A stretch of DNA of 64,000 bases from Phascolarctos cinereus (GCF_002099425.1 NW_018344015.1:10905001-10969000); one strand, 5' to 3'. Counted from the first letter of the stretch, positions 34,493 through 46,862 are shown. Translations and numbers: made by a program. Notes: a model not told the origin generated them from the sequence alone.

Positions 34493-36876
34493 CTGAACCT
34501 TGCAGATAGATGTTAGAGTCACCAAATTAAGTTAAAAAATAGCATCTGGGCTGTATAGAGTTTGCAGGCTCTGTCATTTCATAGATCCACATTTGACTTC
34601 TGTGTTGGCCTTTAAATATACTGTATTATCTTTCCTGAGCATGAAGGATTTTATTTGTGTTATATATATTTATAAATATATAATCTTTATGTTAATAATA
34701 TATATATTGTTTGTGTTGAGTTAGGATATTTATATATATTTATATTATATTTCCCCCTCTTATTCTCCCCAATTTCTCATTTTAACTTTTCCTATAGCTC
34801 TGTCTTCAGGTAATTTGTGGCTCACCAAATTTTAGATTGGTACAGAGTATGGCATCAAGCTCCATGAAATAGTCCCTGGGGTAGTAGATTATAAAATCTG
34901 TAGGGATATCTTAGCTTAAAAGATCCTACTACATCCTTGCCTCAGTTTTCAATTTTGGTCATAATTTTATGCTGGTAGAATAATAAACGAATGCTGGATG
35001 TGTTCTGAAAGAGGACATTAATCTGCATGTTATCTTGAACTAGTCCCTTTCTCATTTACCACCTGCTCTGTGTCAGTGAATGGCATAGATTCCAACTCCG
35101 CCAAAAGAATGTTCCTTAATTGTTTCCGATGTATCCTGCTTAGCAAATATTTAAATAATACCAACAACAGATGTTTTCAACTTTCTAGAATCTTATTTTT
35201 CCACTTGTTGCCATGGTTCCCACTCCCTGCCTTTTATCCTTCTCTCTTCTTTGTCAGATGTGACTTGATTTTTATCAGTGTTCATGGTGACATTCTACTA
35301 AGAGAACAGCAAGCAGCTAAGATGGTCAATACTTGTTAAGATGAATGTAGAAAGAAAGAGAACATTCTTGAAATGTAAATGATATAGCTTAGCAGCTGGA
35401 ATGTACTAGCACAAATGAAACCTGCTTGACTTATTTATAGAGTTACCATTTTGTTTCCTTGGATAACTTGATGTGCTCCAACATCTTATTTCTACAAGGA
35501 CCTTGGGGAATAACTGTCATACACCAGATCCATCAGAGAGCTTAATGTTTCCCAACACAGATGCAGACATATGCAGAGGCAGAGCAAAATGAATACCTAC
35601 TCTAAAATGCATGAGAAATTCTTGTTTCATTCTTCATATACATCTTAGTATATGGTATAGTAAGAATTGGCCCTAAATATACCAATCCTAAGATACTAGA
35701 ACGGGAAGAGCCTAAGAGATAATTCTATCTTTATTTTAATGATGAGAAAATTGTGGCCTAGAGAATGGTGAGTAGTGGTACAGCAGTGGAGAAAGACGAA
35801 GAAATCTCTTCCCATTATAATATAAGTATTTCTCAGGTAAGCCTTTAATCCAATATATTCCTCACCATATTTTTTAAATTATGAAATATGTATTTATGCA
35901 TGACAGGCACTACAGAGTAAAAGTTAAACAAACATCCTCCTTTGGTCTCTAGATACTTGCATTCTAGGAATCTGCATTAAAAAAAAATCACTGACCCTGA
36001 CTAACTGGGGAAAATTCACCTTAATTGTAGGTTTGTAAGGAAATAGAATTCAGTTATTTTTCAAGTACTTATAATGATATGAATTGCTAAGTAGGGATTC
36101 AGCTATATTTGCTTTAATGAGTAGATTCATTCATTCAGTAATCAGTTATTAAACACTCATATAGAGCACCGTGACAAGAACTTGAAAAGAAAGATAAGAC
36201 ATGGCTCCTATACCACAACAGAACTTAAGATCCATATTTATATGCGGCTTTTTTCAAGACAACATGTTGTTTTGAATTGCATCTTTACCCTACTTTTTTA
36301 ATTATATCAATTAGTTTATAGTCAGGCAACTCTTTGTACTCCCCATAGGTAGTAAAAATTATCTCCACTAAAGTCAAACTCTGATGCCTCACCATGGACA
36401 AGGAAATGACCCTGGGTTTTTAAAGATGATGCTAGGCAAATGCAGGCTCTAGCTGTACCCACCAAGTTGCATAGATGTTGAGTACTGGTGATGGATTATA
36501 TAGCCATGATTCTAGTAAGAGCACCGCTAAATTCAGGGAGGTTCAGCATCAGACCAGCCAAAGAGTGAGAAAAGAGGAATAAATCTTGAGACTCGGTTAT
36601 TGAAGATTGTTCACAAAGGTAGAGGAAACAGCAATATGGATCCATGGAAGAAATACAGCATGCCAATGAGTTTGCAAATCATTTAAGTACATCAGCTTAA
36701 GTACAAAGGGAAATATAATTTTGTCTTGGGTCCCTGTAACCATGAAATCTGAATCAGTGGGTTCTAAATGTATCAGATTTTATTTCACATGCCACAAAAT
36801 CTAAATTGAGGCTACAATGAAAATCATAGCTAATTTTAAAACTGAATATGTAACTACTTTTTTCTCATTTCTTCTT
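34493..36876. other. No gene; faint old repeat at 35700-35790
   Basis: AT-rich TATA stretches at 34650-34750. The 89-codon frame at 35070-35339 shows no recognisable domain. A trace of the 'gaagggacct...gatgaggaaac' repeat is at 35700-35790. Nothing else. Confidence 0.45.
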
Positions 36877-37116
36877 CCTTCCTTCCTTTCTTTCTTTTTC
36901 TTCCTTCCTTTCTTTTCCTTCCTTCCTTCCTTCCTTCCTTCCTTCCTTCCTTCCTTCCTTCCTTCCTTCCTTCCTTCCTCTCTCCTCCCTCCTTCCTCCT
37001 TCCTTCCATCCATCCTTCCTTCCTTCCTTCCTTCCTTCCTTCCTTTCCTTCCTTCCTCTCTCTCTCTCTTCCTTCCTTCCTTCCTCCTTCCTTCCTCCCT
37101 CCATCCCTCCCTCTTT

Positions 37117-37188
<72 letters not shown>

Positions 37189-37200
37189 TTTCTTTCTTTC
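36877..37200. repeat. Long polypyrimidine tract, (CCTT)n then (CTTT)n
   Basis: About 320 nt with almost no purines on the plus strand: CCTT units with TCCTCC variants to about 37110, then about 21 CTTT units. The 144-codon F/L/S frame on this strand and the RKEG-rich antisense frames are artefacts. Confidence 0.95.
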
Positions 37201-37261
37201 TGGCTCAGGGTACAGTGTGGTTGGGAAGTCAGTGGTTTAATTAATCAGTAAATGTCAAGTT

Positions 37262-37412
37262 AACTTGACTGCCTGATGATCCCATTTCTACCACTATGTT
37301 ATCCTATATTACCTTGGGTAAATAACTTAAGATTAGATTCCTTTTTCTGTAATATGTGAGAGTAAGACTAAGTGATCCCAAGGACCTTTTAAGCTCTGAA
37401 ATTCTATGACTT
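37262..37412 (+). mobile_element. THER1/MIR-type SINE
   Basis: 'taccttgggtaaataactta' and 'caaggaccttttaagctctg' with 'attctatgac' at the end, the THER1 3' half. Confidence 0.65.
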
Positions 37413-38019
37413 TATTAATTCATGTAATTAAGTGAACCTGTGAACTACATATTTTTAAGATTGTCTCTCTCAAATCAGCAATAACCAGTTTTGCCCTTTA
37501 GCTATAATTATGATCTATACATGCAAGATATGTGGAGGTATCCCAAGATTAAGAAATTATTTTGAATGTTTGTTTCTCAGGACATTTTAATAGGATAGGT
37601 TCTCATCTATTTGTCATGGTTAAGTTATAAGTCTGTCCTGGGAAAGGGGAGGGATCAAATGATCTCTTAAGGTCTCTGTCTATACCCTAAGTTTGAATGG
37701 TTCTGTGCCATATGGAAGAATATCTTAGTGAATGAGCATGGATCTGGAAACCAACACTTTCCCATTTGCCTTCTGGCTTTTGCATAGACTTGTATAGTCT
37801 CCCTGTGCTTCTCTATTTACAGCTGGCAGATGGAGGTAATTCCACTCACCACTGACCTCTCTCTTAGGGGAGTTGTTTGTATGAACTCTTAAGCAAATCT
37901 TTTCCAGAAATTAGCAGCTTTCATCGTGCTACTATTGCTATCATGGGGCATATTTAGTGAAAAAAAAGCATTCCTTTAGTAAAAAGCATACTCACCAGCT
38001 GGCAGTGAAGTTCAGAAAA
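37413..38019. other. No gene; possible decayed THER1 at 37640-37715
   Basis: 'gatctcttaaggtctctgtc' hints at a second THER1 3' end. Not firm. Confidence 0.35.
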
Positions 38020-38200
38020 AAGAAAATAAGGCTAGCAACCAGCAGGTCTGGGTTCTAGTCTAGGTTCTATCGCCAACTTATTCTCTGGGGCAAGTCACCA
38101 CTTTGCTCACAGTTAATTTTGTTTTTATTCAATGGACCATAATACCACCCACTCCATGTGTTGGATAGGATTTATAAGTGTGTTGAAGTAATCAGATAAA
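38020..38200 (+). mobile_element. MIR-type SINE
   Basis: 'aaccagcaggtctgggttct' and 'ctctggggcaagtcaccact' then 'gttggataggatttataagt' in plus orientation. Confidence 0.65.
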
Positions 38201-38574
38201 GTAATGTATTTGACAGTACTTTGGAAAAAATCTAATTTGTTATATTTATCATATGTTGGAGACAGTTTAAAAAAGAAATTATTGACCATGCAATTATTCT
38301 TTTGGGACTATGATGTCCCAACAAATGGAGAAACCTTTCAACACTGACAATTTCTGACAAAAATGTATAACAATATCCTCCGGGATTAGGAAATGTAACA
38401 AAACATTTGCTATGTTCTTCTATGTTCAATAGTTGCCATTAGGGCTATGCTTGATTCAAATTACAAGGAAGACGAAAGTTGATCTTGAATACTGTACCTC
38501 TCAGTTCACTCTCCAACCCGACAGTCCTTCTTTACCTCTATTTATTCTGAATGTTCAGTGACCTCATGTTGCTC
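38201..38574. other. No recognised feature
   Basis: Nothing supported. Confidence 0.4.
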
Positions 38575-38822
38575 TAATTTCCTGAAGTCCTGGAGTCAAG
38601 AGGACTTGAATCCAAAATGCTACTTTCCAATATTGACCTAGGTATTTGATCATGGCAAAAACATTTAGTGCTTTTGAGCTTCAGTTTCCATATCTGTGAA
38701 ATGTAAAAAGTAGTATCTGTGATATCTATCTTATACAGTTGTTTTGTGGTTCAGATGACATGTATACAAAGTGTTTTGTAAACTTGAAAGGTTTACATCA
38801 ATTTCAGTTATTATTGTTGTTT
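38575..38822 (+). mobile_element. MIR-type SINE, near full length
   Basis: 'cctggagtcaagaggacttg', 'agcttcagtttccatatctg' and 'acaaagtgttttgtaaactt' in MIR order. Confidence 0.75.
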
Positions 38823-39299
38823 TCAGTGACTCCTAGGCAACATGAGGATCCCTCCTCTTTAGGTCTTTAAAAATTACCTGTCTTGCATTTTTTTTTCTAT
38901 TACCTCAGTGCCATGCTAATGAAATAAAGTAATTTCAAGGGATTCTTTCTATGCTAATGCCTTATTTTTTCAAATGGTATGTCCTCTTATTGGCAAGGGG
39001 ATTGATAAGAAGTGTAGTTTTCTCAGTTGTAGAATCACTGCCCCATTGGGAATGTGTGAACTTAACTTCTTTCCACTTCTCCCAACTTTACCTCGTTTCT
39101 GTTGGGCAAAGTGGCGTGGCTTACCCTTAAATATTATTTATTTTCTCTCTGTACCTTTATAACAGGTTTTGTCTGCAAATAAAGATAAACTAAATTTTAT
39201 TACATTCTGAGTGTTTGTTATAAGTGAGGGGACCAAACTAAAAGAGGAAGACAAAGGAAAATGCCCATAAAAATAATTCTGACAAAAAAGTCTATGTTG

Positions 39300-39303
<4 letters not shown>
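38823..39303. other. No recognised feature
   Basis: Nothing supported. Confidence 0.4.

Positions 39304-39358
<55 letters not shown>
39304..39358. repeat. (TC)n microsatellite
   Basis: About 27 uninterrupted TC units. Confidence 0.95.
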
Positions 39359-39361
<3 letters not shown>

Positions 39362-40733
39362 CACTCTCAACACAAGAGAAGATTCAATGGGTTAATAGTT
39401 TAGTGCTCTCAACTAGGATATGTGGATTTGACAAGCAGCCTTCTGAGAAGAGAAAAAAAATAATTTAGACAAACTCTGATGCTAGAAAATTCAGGGATCA
39501 ACACAGAAGCCAGGAAAATGTTTTGGGAGGAACTTAAATCATGCAATATAGATGGTCTTTTCTGTCTATTCAAAAGGTCATTCTGCTATAGAAAATTTTC
39601 ATCTGGAAAATGGGAAGAGCAATACTGGCACTTGACAGGGTTCTTTGGCCAGAAGTTCTTTGGCTGTATAAATACAAGCTATTATTAGAGATAATTATTA
39701 TCTTCATCACTATTCTGCATACTCATTAATATTCTAATGTGAACAAAGCCCTCCCTTTATTGAGCATGTGTAACAAATGCAAGTCATTTCTTGAAAGGGC
39801 TATTAATAATCCCTCCAGATGTGATAGGGCTGGATTCATTGTATGGAGAATTATTGGTTCCTTTGGTTCCCTGCTGTTAGATTTATATCAAGGTAGAATC
39901 AACAAAAGAAATTTCTAAAAGGTATGAGCATGAAACAAACTGAACATTTTTTCATTTTAATTCTGTTCATATACATTGAAGTGACAATCAGTACCATCTG
40001 AGCAGTTTCTAGGAAATCTGTTCTCTCCTCAGATATCTATATAGTCAATTTCAGCCAAAAAGCCAAAAAACAACAAAAAAAAAATATATTCCAATACAAT
40101 AGTAAGGGCTACTCAGGTTTGTATACAGGAAAGCAATCTTAATAACAAAATATCAGGTAAGTAAAGCAACCCAAGGACTTGGAAATATTTGTTCTAAGAG
40201 AAATGTTAGTGGTTTTTAGATGAGCATAGGTATAAATATGCTGTCCCCTTAGGTAATCATTATTTTCTTGAAGATCAGAGCCCATTCTAAAACCTTCACA
40301 GGGCAAAAGAATTATGAATACTCATCCAAATAACAAAGGAAAATTACTCAATTCTGCAGAACCAAAAAGTAAGAATATGATTGCAAACCTAGCGGATATG
40401 GAAAATTGATCTCAATACAGCTCCTTTCCAGCAGAAGATAAATTAAAAGGCCATTTGAAAAAAATTGTCTTGTGAGTTCATCAGTCTTCTAACATTGACA
40501 GCAATTCTATAACTGTATTGCAAATGTAGAAATAAAGAGAAATAAAAAGAATATTGTCAAAGTAACGAAGGTCATTCACTTACTTTGATTAGTTTAAACA
40601 GTTTTCTTTAGAGTTCTGTTTTGTGGTGGTTAATCTCAAAAAAATGGGAGAAGACTGAGACCAAAAGCAGTACCCATACCTGTGATCATTCTCCAAAGGT
40701 GGAGATTTTTGACTCACAACATCCTCTTGAGTA
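39359..40733. other. No recognised feature
   Basis: No gene; a 69-codon frame at 39479-39688 shows no recognisable family. An A-rich run lies at 40064-40084. Confidence 0.45.
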
Positions 40734-40751
40734 TCTAGTGAGTATAATTTC
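40734..40751. repeat. Target-site duplication of half-L1 copy 2, 3'-end side
   Basis: 'tctagtgagtataatttc' is identical to 43713-43730. Confidence 0.92.
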
Positions 40752-41773
40752 TTTTTTCCCCCCCTTTTTAAATATAAATTTATTTACTTTCAGTTTTCAA
40801 TATTTCCACAAGATTTTGAGTTCCAAATTTTCACCCCATCTCACCCTTTCCCCCACCCCAAGATGGCATGCATTCTGAATATCTTTACCCTAGTCTGTCC
40901 TCCCTTCTATCTCTTCCCCCCTTCTCTTATCCTCTTCCCCTTCTATTTTCCTGTAGGGCAGGACAGACTTCTGTACCCCATTTCCTGTTTTTCTTATTTC
41001 CCAGTAGCATGTGAAAACATATTTTTAAAACATATGTTCTTAAAACTTTAGGTTTCAAATCTTCTCCCTTCCTCTCTCCCCACACATCCTCATTGAAAAG
41101 GCAAGCAACTCAATATAGGTTATGCATGTGCAGTTATGCAAAACACTTCCATAGTAGACATGTTGTGAAAAACTAACTCTATTTCCCTTAATCCTATCCT
41201 GCCCTCCCATTTATTCTGTTCTTTCTTTTGACCCTGTCCCTCCTCAGAAGTATTTGCTTCTGATTACCCCTTTCCCAATCTGCCCTCCTCTCTATCATCC
41301 CCCTGCTCTCTTGTCCCCTTCTCCCCCTATTTTCCTTGGGTAAGACAGATTTCCTACCCAATTGAATGTGTATGTTATTCCCTCCTTAAGCCAAATCCTA
41401 TGAGAATAAGATTCACTCATTCCCTCTCACCTTCCCCATTTCCCCTCCACTGTAAGAGCATTTTCTTTTCTGTTTTTTTTTGTGAGATAATTTACCCCAT
41501 TCTACCTCTCCCTTTCTTCTTCTCCAATATAATCCTCTCTCATCCCTTAATTTTATTCTCCAGATATGACCCCTTCATCTTCAACTCACCCTGTGCCCTC
41601 TATCTATCTCTCTATCTATCTATCTATCTACCTACATACATATAATTTTTTTCCTCCAACTACCCTAATACTGACAAAGGTCTCATGAGTTATAAATATC
41701 ATCTTTCCATGCAGGAATGTAAACAGTTCAACCTTAATAAGTCTCTTATGATTTCTCTTTCCTGTTTACCTCT

Positions 41774-42842
41774 TCATGTTCCACTTGAGTCTTGTATTTG
41801 AAAGTCAAATTTTCTATTCAGCTCTGGTCTTTTCATCAGAATGCTTGAAAGTCCTCTATTTCACTGAATGACCATTTTTTCCCCTGAAGGATTATACTCA
41901 GTTTTGCTGGGTAGGTGATTCTTGGTTGTAATCCTATCTCCTTTGCCCTCCGGAATATTATATTCCATGCCCTGCGTCCTTTAATGTAGAAGCTGCTAAA
42001 TCTTGTGTTATCCTGATTGTGTTTCCAGTACTTGAATTGTTTCTTTCTGGCAGCTTGTAATATTTTCTCCTTGACCTGGGAACTCTGGAATTTGGCTACA
42101 ATATTCCTAGGAGTTTTCCTTTGGGGATCTCTTTCAGGAAGATTGTGGATTCTTTCAATTTCTATTTTGCCCTCTGGTTCTACTATATCAGGGCAGTTTT
42201 CCTTGATAATTTCTTGAAAGATGATGTCTAGGCTCTTTTTTTGATCATGGCTTTCAGATAGTCCAATAATTTTTAAATTCTCTCTCCTGGATCTATTTTC
42301 CAGGTCAGTTGTTTTTCCAATGAGATATTTCACATTGTTTCTATTTTTCATTCTTTTGGATTTGTTTTACAGTGTCTTGATTTCTCATAAAGTCACTAGC
42401 TTCCAATTGCTCTATTCTAATTTTTAAGGAAGTATTTTCTTCAGTAATCTTTTGGGCTTCCTTTTCCATTTGGCCAATTTTTCTTTTTAGGGCATTCTTC
42501 TCCTCATTGGCTTTTTGGACCTCTTTTGCCATTTGGGTTAGGCTATTTTTTAAGGTGTTATTTTCTTCAGTATTTTTTGGGTCTCCTTCAGCAAACTGTT
42601 GATTTGTTTTTATTAATTTTCTTGATTCACCTCATTTCCTTTCCTAGCTTTTCCTCTACTTCCTTTACTTGCTTCTCAAAATCCCTTTTGAGCTCTTCCA
42701 AGGCCTGGGACTGATTCATGTTTTTCTTGGAGGCTTTGGATGTAGGTGCTCTGACTTTGTTGTCTTCTGATTGTATGTTTTGTTCTTCTTCATCACCAAA
42801 GTAAGATACTATAGTCTGACTCTTTTTGCGCTGCTTGCTCAT
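41774..42842 (-). pseudogene. ORF1 of half-L1 copy 2, lightly broken
   Basis: The expected protein is about 355 residues. The N-terminus is MSKQRKKSQTIVSYFGDEEE, followed by a glutamate/lysine coiled coil (QALEELKRDFEKQVKEVEEK; MEKEAQKITEENTSLKIRIE), the RNA-recognition region (TDLENRSRRENLKIIGLSES; DIIFQEIIKENCPDIVEPEG) and the C-terminal domain (AWNIIFRRAKEIGLQPRITY, PAKLSIILQGKKW). It lies in three frames (open blocks 42627-42854, 42341-42532, 41836-42351), so at least two frame changes and a stop separate it from a working ORF1. The homologous ORF1 proteins form trimers that bind LINE RNA. Confidence 0.88.
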
Positions 42843-43691
42843 GATCTCAGCCAATTACTTGAGTTTTAAACTCTTTGTTAAGGTAAAGGTCTGCTTCCAA
42901 TGTGGAGAATGTACTGTCCCAAGCTTCAGGGGTTTGTACAGATGTTTTCAGAGATACTTGTAGTGACCCGTAAATTTTCAGTTCTTCCAAGGTAGTATGA
43001 TAAGGGGTGAGGTATTTACTCCTTTCCTGGCCTGTGCTGTGGTCTGTTAGTGACCACAAGCACTGCTTTCTGTCCTGGAACTGTGAGCAAGGTTTCCTGT
43101 CCACAGCTACTACAAGCTGCACTGTGCCAGTGTTCCTCCTCACACCAGGACCCCCATCCAGAACTGTGACCCAGATCCAAGCACAGGCTAAGCAAGAGAT
43201 TCCTGCCTCAGCACCAGCAGAGAAATCCCTGCAATGCCCCCCCCCCTTCAGCCACTTGATTCCCCTTCAGTCTGTGGCCTGGAAGCTTGGGAAGCAGCTG
43301 CCCACCCCAGGGCCATGTTCTAGGGGAACTGGAGCTAACACTCCACCTTCCTCTCTCAGCACAGCAGAAACAGACTTTTCCTACTGACCTTCTAAGTTGC
43401 CTTTGGCATTTGTGGATTGAGGAGTCTGGAACCTGCCACAGCTGCCGGTGATTCAGTCCTCTGAGGCCTGCTCCAGGTTTGCTGCGGCCTGCATGCCCAT
43501 GCTGCGCTGCGCTCTGCTCCCAGCCGGGCGCGATACACCTTTCTGATCAATGATCCGGGTTGTCTTGGGCTGGAAATTTGTTTCACTCTGGTTTTTTGTG
43601 GGTTATACTGCTTTAGAATTTGTTTAGAGCCATTTTTTATGAGTATTTGGAGGGGTTTGGGGGAGAGCTCAAGCAAGTTGCTGCTTTTACT

Positions 43692-43703
43692 CCGCCACCT
43701 TGG
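43692..43703 (-). promoter_or_regulatory. YY1-like site at half-L1 5' end, core altered
   Basis: On the minus strand it reads 'ccaaggtggcgg', one base away from the L1 version at 20031 ('ccaagatggcgg'). The change falls in the ATGG core of the YY1 motif, so binding is doubtful. Confidence 0.4.
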
Positions 43704-43712
43704 CTCCGCCCT

Positions 43713-43730
43713 TCTAGTGAGTATAATTTC
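43713..43730. repeat. Target-site duplication of half-L1 copy 2, 5'-end side
   Basis: Exact copy of 40734-40751. Confidence 0.92.
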
Positions 43731-43845
43731 ATTCATAATTCTGATTACTCTATTCTTGCTTTGTCTTTCCTGAATCTTTCCCTCAGGTTATCATCATACT
43801 ATTTAAACCAGATATTCCTGCAAAATATTTGTAGTGCACATAGTC

Positions 43846-43960
43846 AATAGCCAACAAACATTTATTAAGTGCTTTCTGTGTACCAGGTACTGTTAAGCCA
43901 TAGGTATAAAAATATAAAAAAAAATAGTCCTTACCTTCAAAAAGCTTATGATCTGAAGTT
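43846..43960 (-). mobile_element. L2 3' fragment
   Basis: 'caacaaacatttattaagtg', 'gtaccaggtactgttaagcc' and 'ttcaaaaagcttatgatctg' are reverse-complement L2. Confidence 0.75.
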
Positions 43961-43963
43961 GTT

Positions 43964-44110
43964 GGGCAGCTAGGTGGCACAGTGGATAGAGCACTGGCCC
44001 TGGATTCAGGAAGACCTGAATTCAAATCCTGCCTCAGAACATAACACTTACTAGCTATGTCACCCTGGGCAAGTCACTTAACCCTATTGCCTAGTCAAAA
44101 AAAAAAAGAA
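43964..44110 (+). mobile_element. Poly(A)-tailed tRNA SINE, WSINE1 type
   Basis: Head 'gggcagctaggtggcacagt', CORE 'tagctatgtcaccctgggca', then 'ttgcctagtc' and a poly(A) tail. Unlike MAR1 it lacks the RTE-like end and so was probably copied by L1. Little diverged. Confidence 0.85.
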
Positions 44111-44162
44111 AATAGAGAAAGAAAGAAGAAAATAAGTGAATATATAGAGACACAGAGAAAAG

Positions 44163-44326
44163 GGGGCAGCTAGGTGGCATGGTGGACAAAGCACCAGCTG
44201 TGGATTCAGGAGGACCTGAGTTCAAATCTGGCCTCAGAAACGTAACACTTACTAGCTCTGTGACTGGAAAAATCACTTAACCCTGTTTCCTACACAAAAA
44301 TAAATAAATAATAAAATAAAATAAAG
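44163..44326 (+). mobile_element. Poly(A)-tailed tRNA SINE, WSINE1 type
   Basis: Second copy in the same orientation 53 nt downstream. It has the same head and CORE and an AAATA/AAAAT-rich tail. The two differ at many sites, so this is two insertions rather than one tandem copy. Confidence 0.85.
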
Positions 44327-44329
44327 TGA

Positions 44330-44525
44330 AATTGCTGTTGTTCATCCTTCTTTCTTGAAGAGGACGAATGACTTTAGAGGGTGATGTCTTCACTTGCAAG
44401 TCAACTGGATTTAAGTGAGACAGAGCTGTGCAAAGTCATAAGCCTCACTCTCTCCTCCAGAGTCATTGGAGTCCAGTGGCAAGACATAACCCAAGATGAC
44501 TAGAGAGATGGAAGATACACAAAAG
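44330..44525 (+). mobile_element. Unnamed marsupial interspersed repeat
   Basis: 'ttcttgaagaggacgaatga', 'gtcaactggatttaagtgag' and 'ctccagagtcattggagtcc' appear in the order of a repeat I have seen in marsupial DNA but cannot name. It starts directly at the A-rich tail of the SINE before it. Confidence 0.5.
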
Positions 44526-46754
44526 GGAGCTGAAAGCAGGGCAACAGAGGTACAGGATCATTATGTTCTTGGAATTGAAACCAAGAAAAGCAGCTGATGA
44601 AAAATGAAATGTTTAAGTGGAAAATTCTGAGCCATCTGTAAGGGAAGGCTTTGGGATGAGTTTATTCTTCCACTCTGTATCCCTCCAATCAGATGGGAGA
44701 GTCTGTGAAAGTGTTGAGTATCAAGACTGGATCAATCTCCATGATGATGAGATTTCAGGTGATGAGCTCATCCTGGCGGAGGCATGATGTTTCTGAAGTC
44801 AGAACAGAGCAGAGCAGCTGACAGAAAATGAAGAGTAACATTAAGGGAAAGAATTATAAATATAACAGTAGAAAAAACAAGCACGTATTTGAAGAGAAGC
44901 ACCCAAAGTTGCTATTGTTATTGTGACCAAGTATTCAGAGAGATTTCCCTGTGGGTAAGGAAAAAGACCTAAAACCAGACTGAATTCTGTTTAATTGTAG
45001 TCTCAAAGAGAGAATGTTATCTTCTCATTTTAGAAAACATTGAAATTATTGAAACCTCAAAGCCAGTGGCAGACTTCTACTGCCCTGGGATTTTTTTTTT
45101 TCGTTTTAACTAAAGTATGACCAAAGAGAAGGGATGGTAACTGTATCCATGGAATCTGTGTCCAACAACAGTTGAGAGAATGTTGGATTCTGGTGCATCC
45201 ATTGGTGGTAGCAGCAGAGGTTCTATTTTCCAAAGTGAGGTATTTTAGATGAAACACACAAAAAACAAACAAAAACAACTTCTAAACAGACGATAAGTAT
45301 TGAATAATAGTGCTGGTTAGTGGTGCTCCTTGACAGATGTTTCACATACCTTTCTAAAGCTTTCTTTAAGCTATTTTCATTCCTGATTAGCTTCTTATTT
45401 TAATGAGGGATTGGTGTGTACCTAGATGACCTAAAATGGCTTTATCTACAGGAAGATACTGGAGAACCTGTACATAAGAGACTAAGAGGACTAGAACATA
45501 TATGGACATTCTTCATTGGCCTCCTGAATTGCCTTAATCCTCAGATGTGAATGCAGAAAAAAAAAAACAGAGATTGTCAGGTCGTTTCAAAGACACAGAT
45601 AGTTCTGGCTATATAACCAATGGAAAAAGATTACTCTCATCCACTTGGTAGGCCAATATATAACGTCTGCATCTGCTCCAAATTTCTAATATTCCATATT
45701 TAAGTCCCCCAGTGTATTCCATGTAGGTGACATCATTTAAGTGAATGGCCTCAGCGTGTGCCAAACTCCTATTACATTTATAAATCAAGATCAATCATAA
45801 TTCCTTTCTGATGCACGTAAATTAAGTAATTGGATGCCAGAAGAGACTAAAATGGAGGATGCTAGTAATTACTTGGTATACAAAAAGAATTAAACAGGCC
45901 AGAGGTTAAAATATCTGTCTAGAATGCTAGAGATTTTCTTGGATATGGGGGAGGGACGAGCTGATTGGAAGTAAATGTTATCATTTTGTTTTTTGTTAAT
46001 AATGTTTACACTCCCCTAAATAGTAGAAATAGAGAAACTATATGAGTAGACACCACACAAACCCTTTGCTAATAGTGTAATTGGTGAATCAGATACAGAT
46101 GGCTTATATAAAGTTCAGGTACCTCAACAAAGCTCCATACCCCACAGTGAGGGAAAGGTGCTGGAGTAGGGGTACAGACCAAGAGGTCACATATCCACAC
46201 ATGTCAAATGAGAGGAGAAAGTTATAATAGAGAAAGAATCTTGCCTGTCCACATTCCTAAAGTAGGAAAATGAAAAGAATAAGGGCTATATTTTTCTTCG
46301 TCTGGTTTTCAACCCTAAATCTTGTCACTACCTGCGTTACTATTTAGTTACACCAGCCAGTTAACAAATCTGATTGGTAAGATTTTGTCAACAGGACCAG
46401 AGACTACAAGGATTGACTTAAGTATATTGACTTGAAATAACTGGCAAAGTAGGACTCAATATTCCTCTTATTTTTATTTCTTTCAACTCAGGTATTCTGC
46501 AGTGTTTCAACATATTTTCATCCTATAAAAGCAGAAAGGTTCTTAGCTTTGATATAATCACACATCACTTACCAGAGAGTTTCATAACACTCTTTAAGCT
46601 ATTCCAGAAGAATAATGAGTGACCAAAATGGTGGTCAGACATTTGTTTTTAAAACTTTCAACTTCTATTTTTTTTAAGGTCCTTTCCTTTTCCTTGGTGC
46701 TTTCAAGAATAGGGCTCTAAAGAGTTCACTTCCTTTTACATACATACAAAAACT
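44526..46754. other. No recognised feature
   Basis: A 2.2-kb stretch, one of the longest in the window without a repeat I can name. Open frames are all under 75 codons and show no family resemblance. Confidence 0.45.
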
Positions 46755-46862
46755 GTGAAGAGTAGAGTCAGAGCTCCTGGACTTGTATCTTCACATTGTT
46801 GTTTACTAATTGAGTGACCTTGGCATTTAACCAGTTTGAGCTTCATCTGCCTTTATGTAATA
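46755..46862 (+). mobile_element. MIR-type SINE fragment
   Basis: 'gtagagtcagagctcctgga' and 'ttgagtgaccttggcattta' in plus orientation. Confidence 0.55.

Larger units (their letters stand above)
40752..43712 (-). mobile_element. Half-L1 (HAL1-like) copy 2, complete, with perfect target-site duplication
   Basis: About 2.96 kb bounded by an 18-nt exact duplication. On the minus strand it runs: start 'gggcggagccaaggtggcgg' (43711 downwards), a GC- and CpG-rich 5' UTR to about 42850, ORF1 (42842-41774), inter-ORF spacer, a polypurine 3' UTR of two homologous modules about 370 nt apart, and an A-rich tail near 40752-40775. No endonuclease or reverse-transcriptase sequence is present. Length and order match copy 1, so this is the family's full-length form and a non-autonomous L1 derivative. 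Surviving CpGs (for example 43470-43560) and the unchanged duplication suggest it is the youngest LINE in the window. ORF1 is no longer intact. Confidence 0.9.

Noticed and set aside
35070-35339. 89-codon plus-strand frame in unrecognised DNA
   Set aside because: No recognisable domain, no splice or promoter context, and of a length expected by chance.
36817-37251. 144-codon open frame rich in S, L, F and P
   Set aside because: It is translation of the CCTT/CTTT tract; no domain, and stop-free only because the tract lacks purines.
43964-44060. tRNA-like sequence as a possible tRNA gene
   Set aside because: It is the decayed tRNA-derived head of a SINE and lacks a full cloverleaf.
43964-44326. 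Tandem duplication of a SINE
   Set aside because: The two same-orientation copies differ at many sites and each has its own A-rich tail, so separate insertions are more likely.
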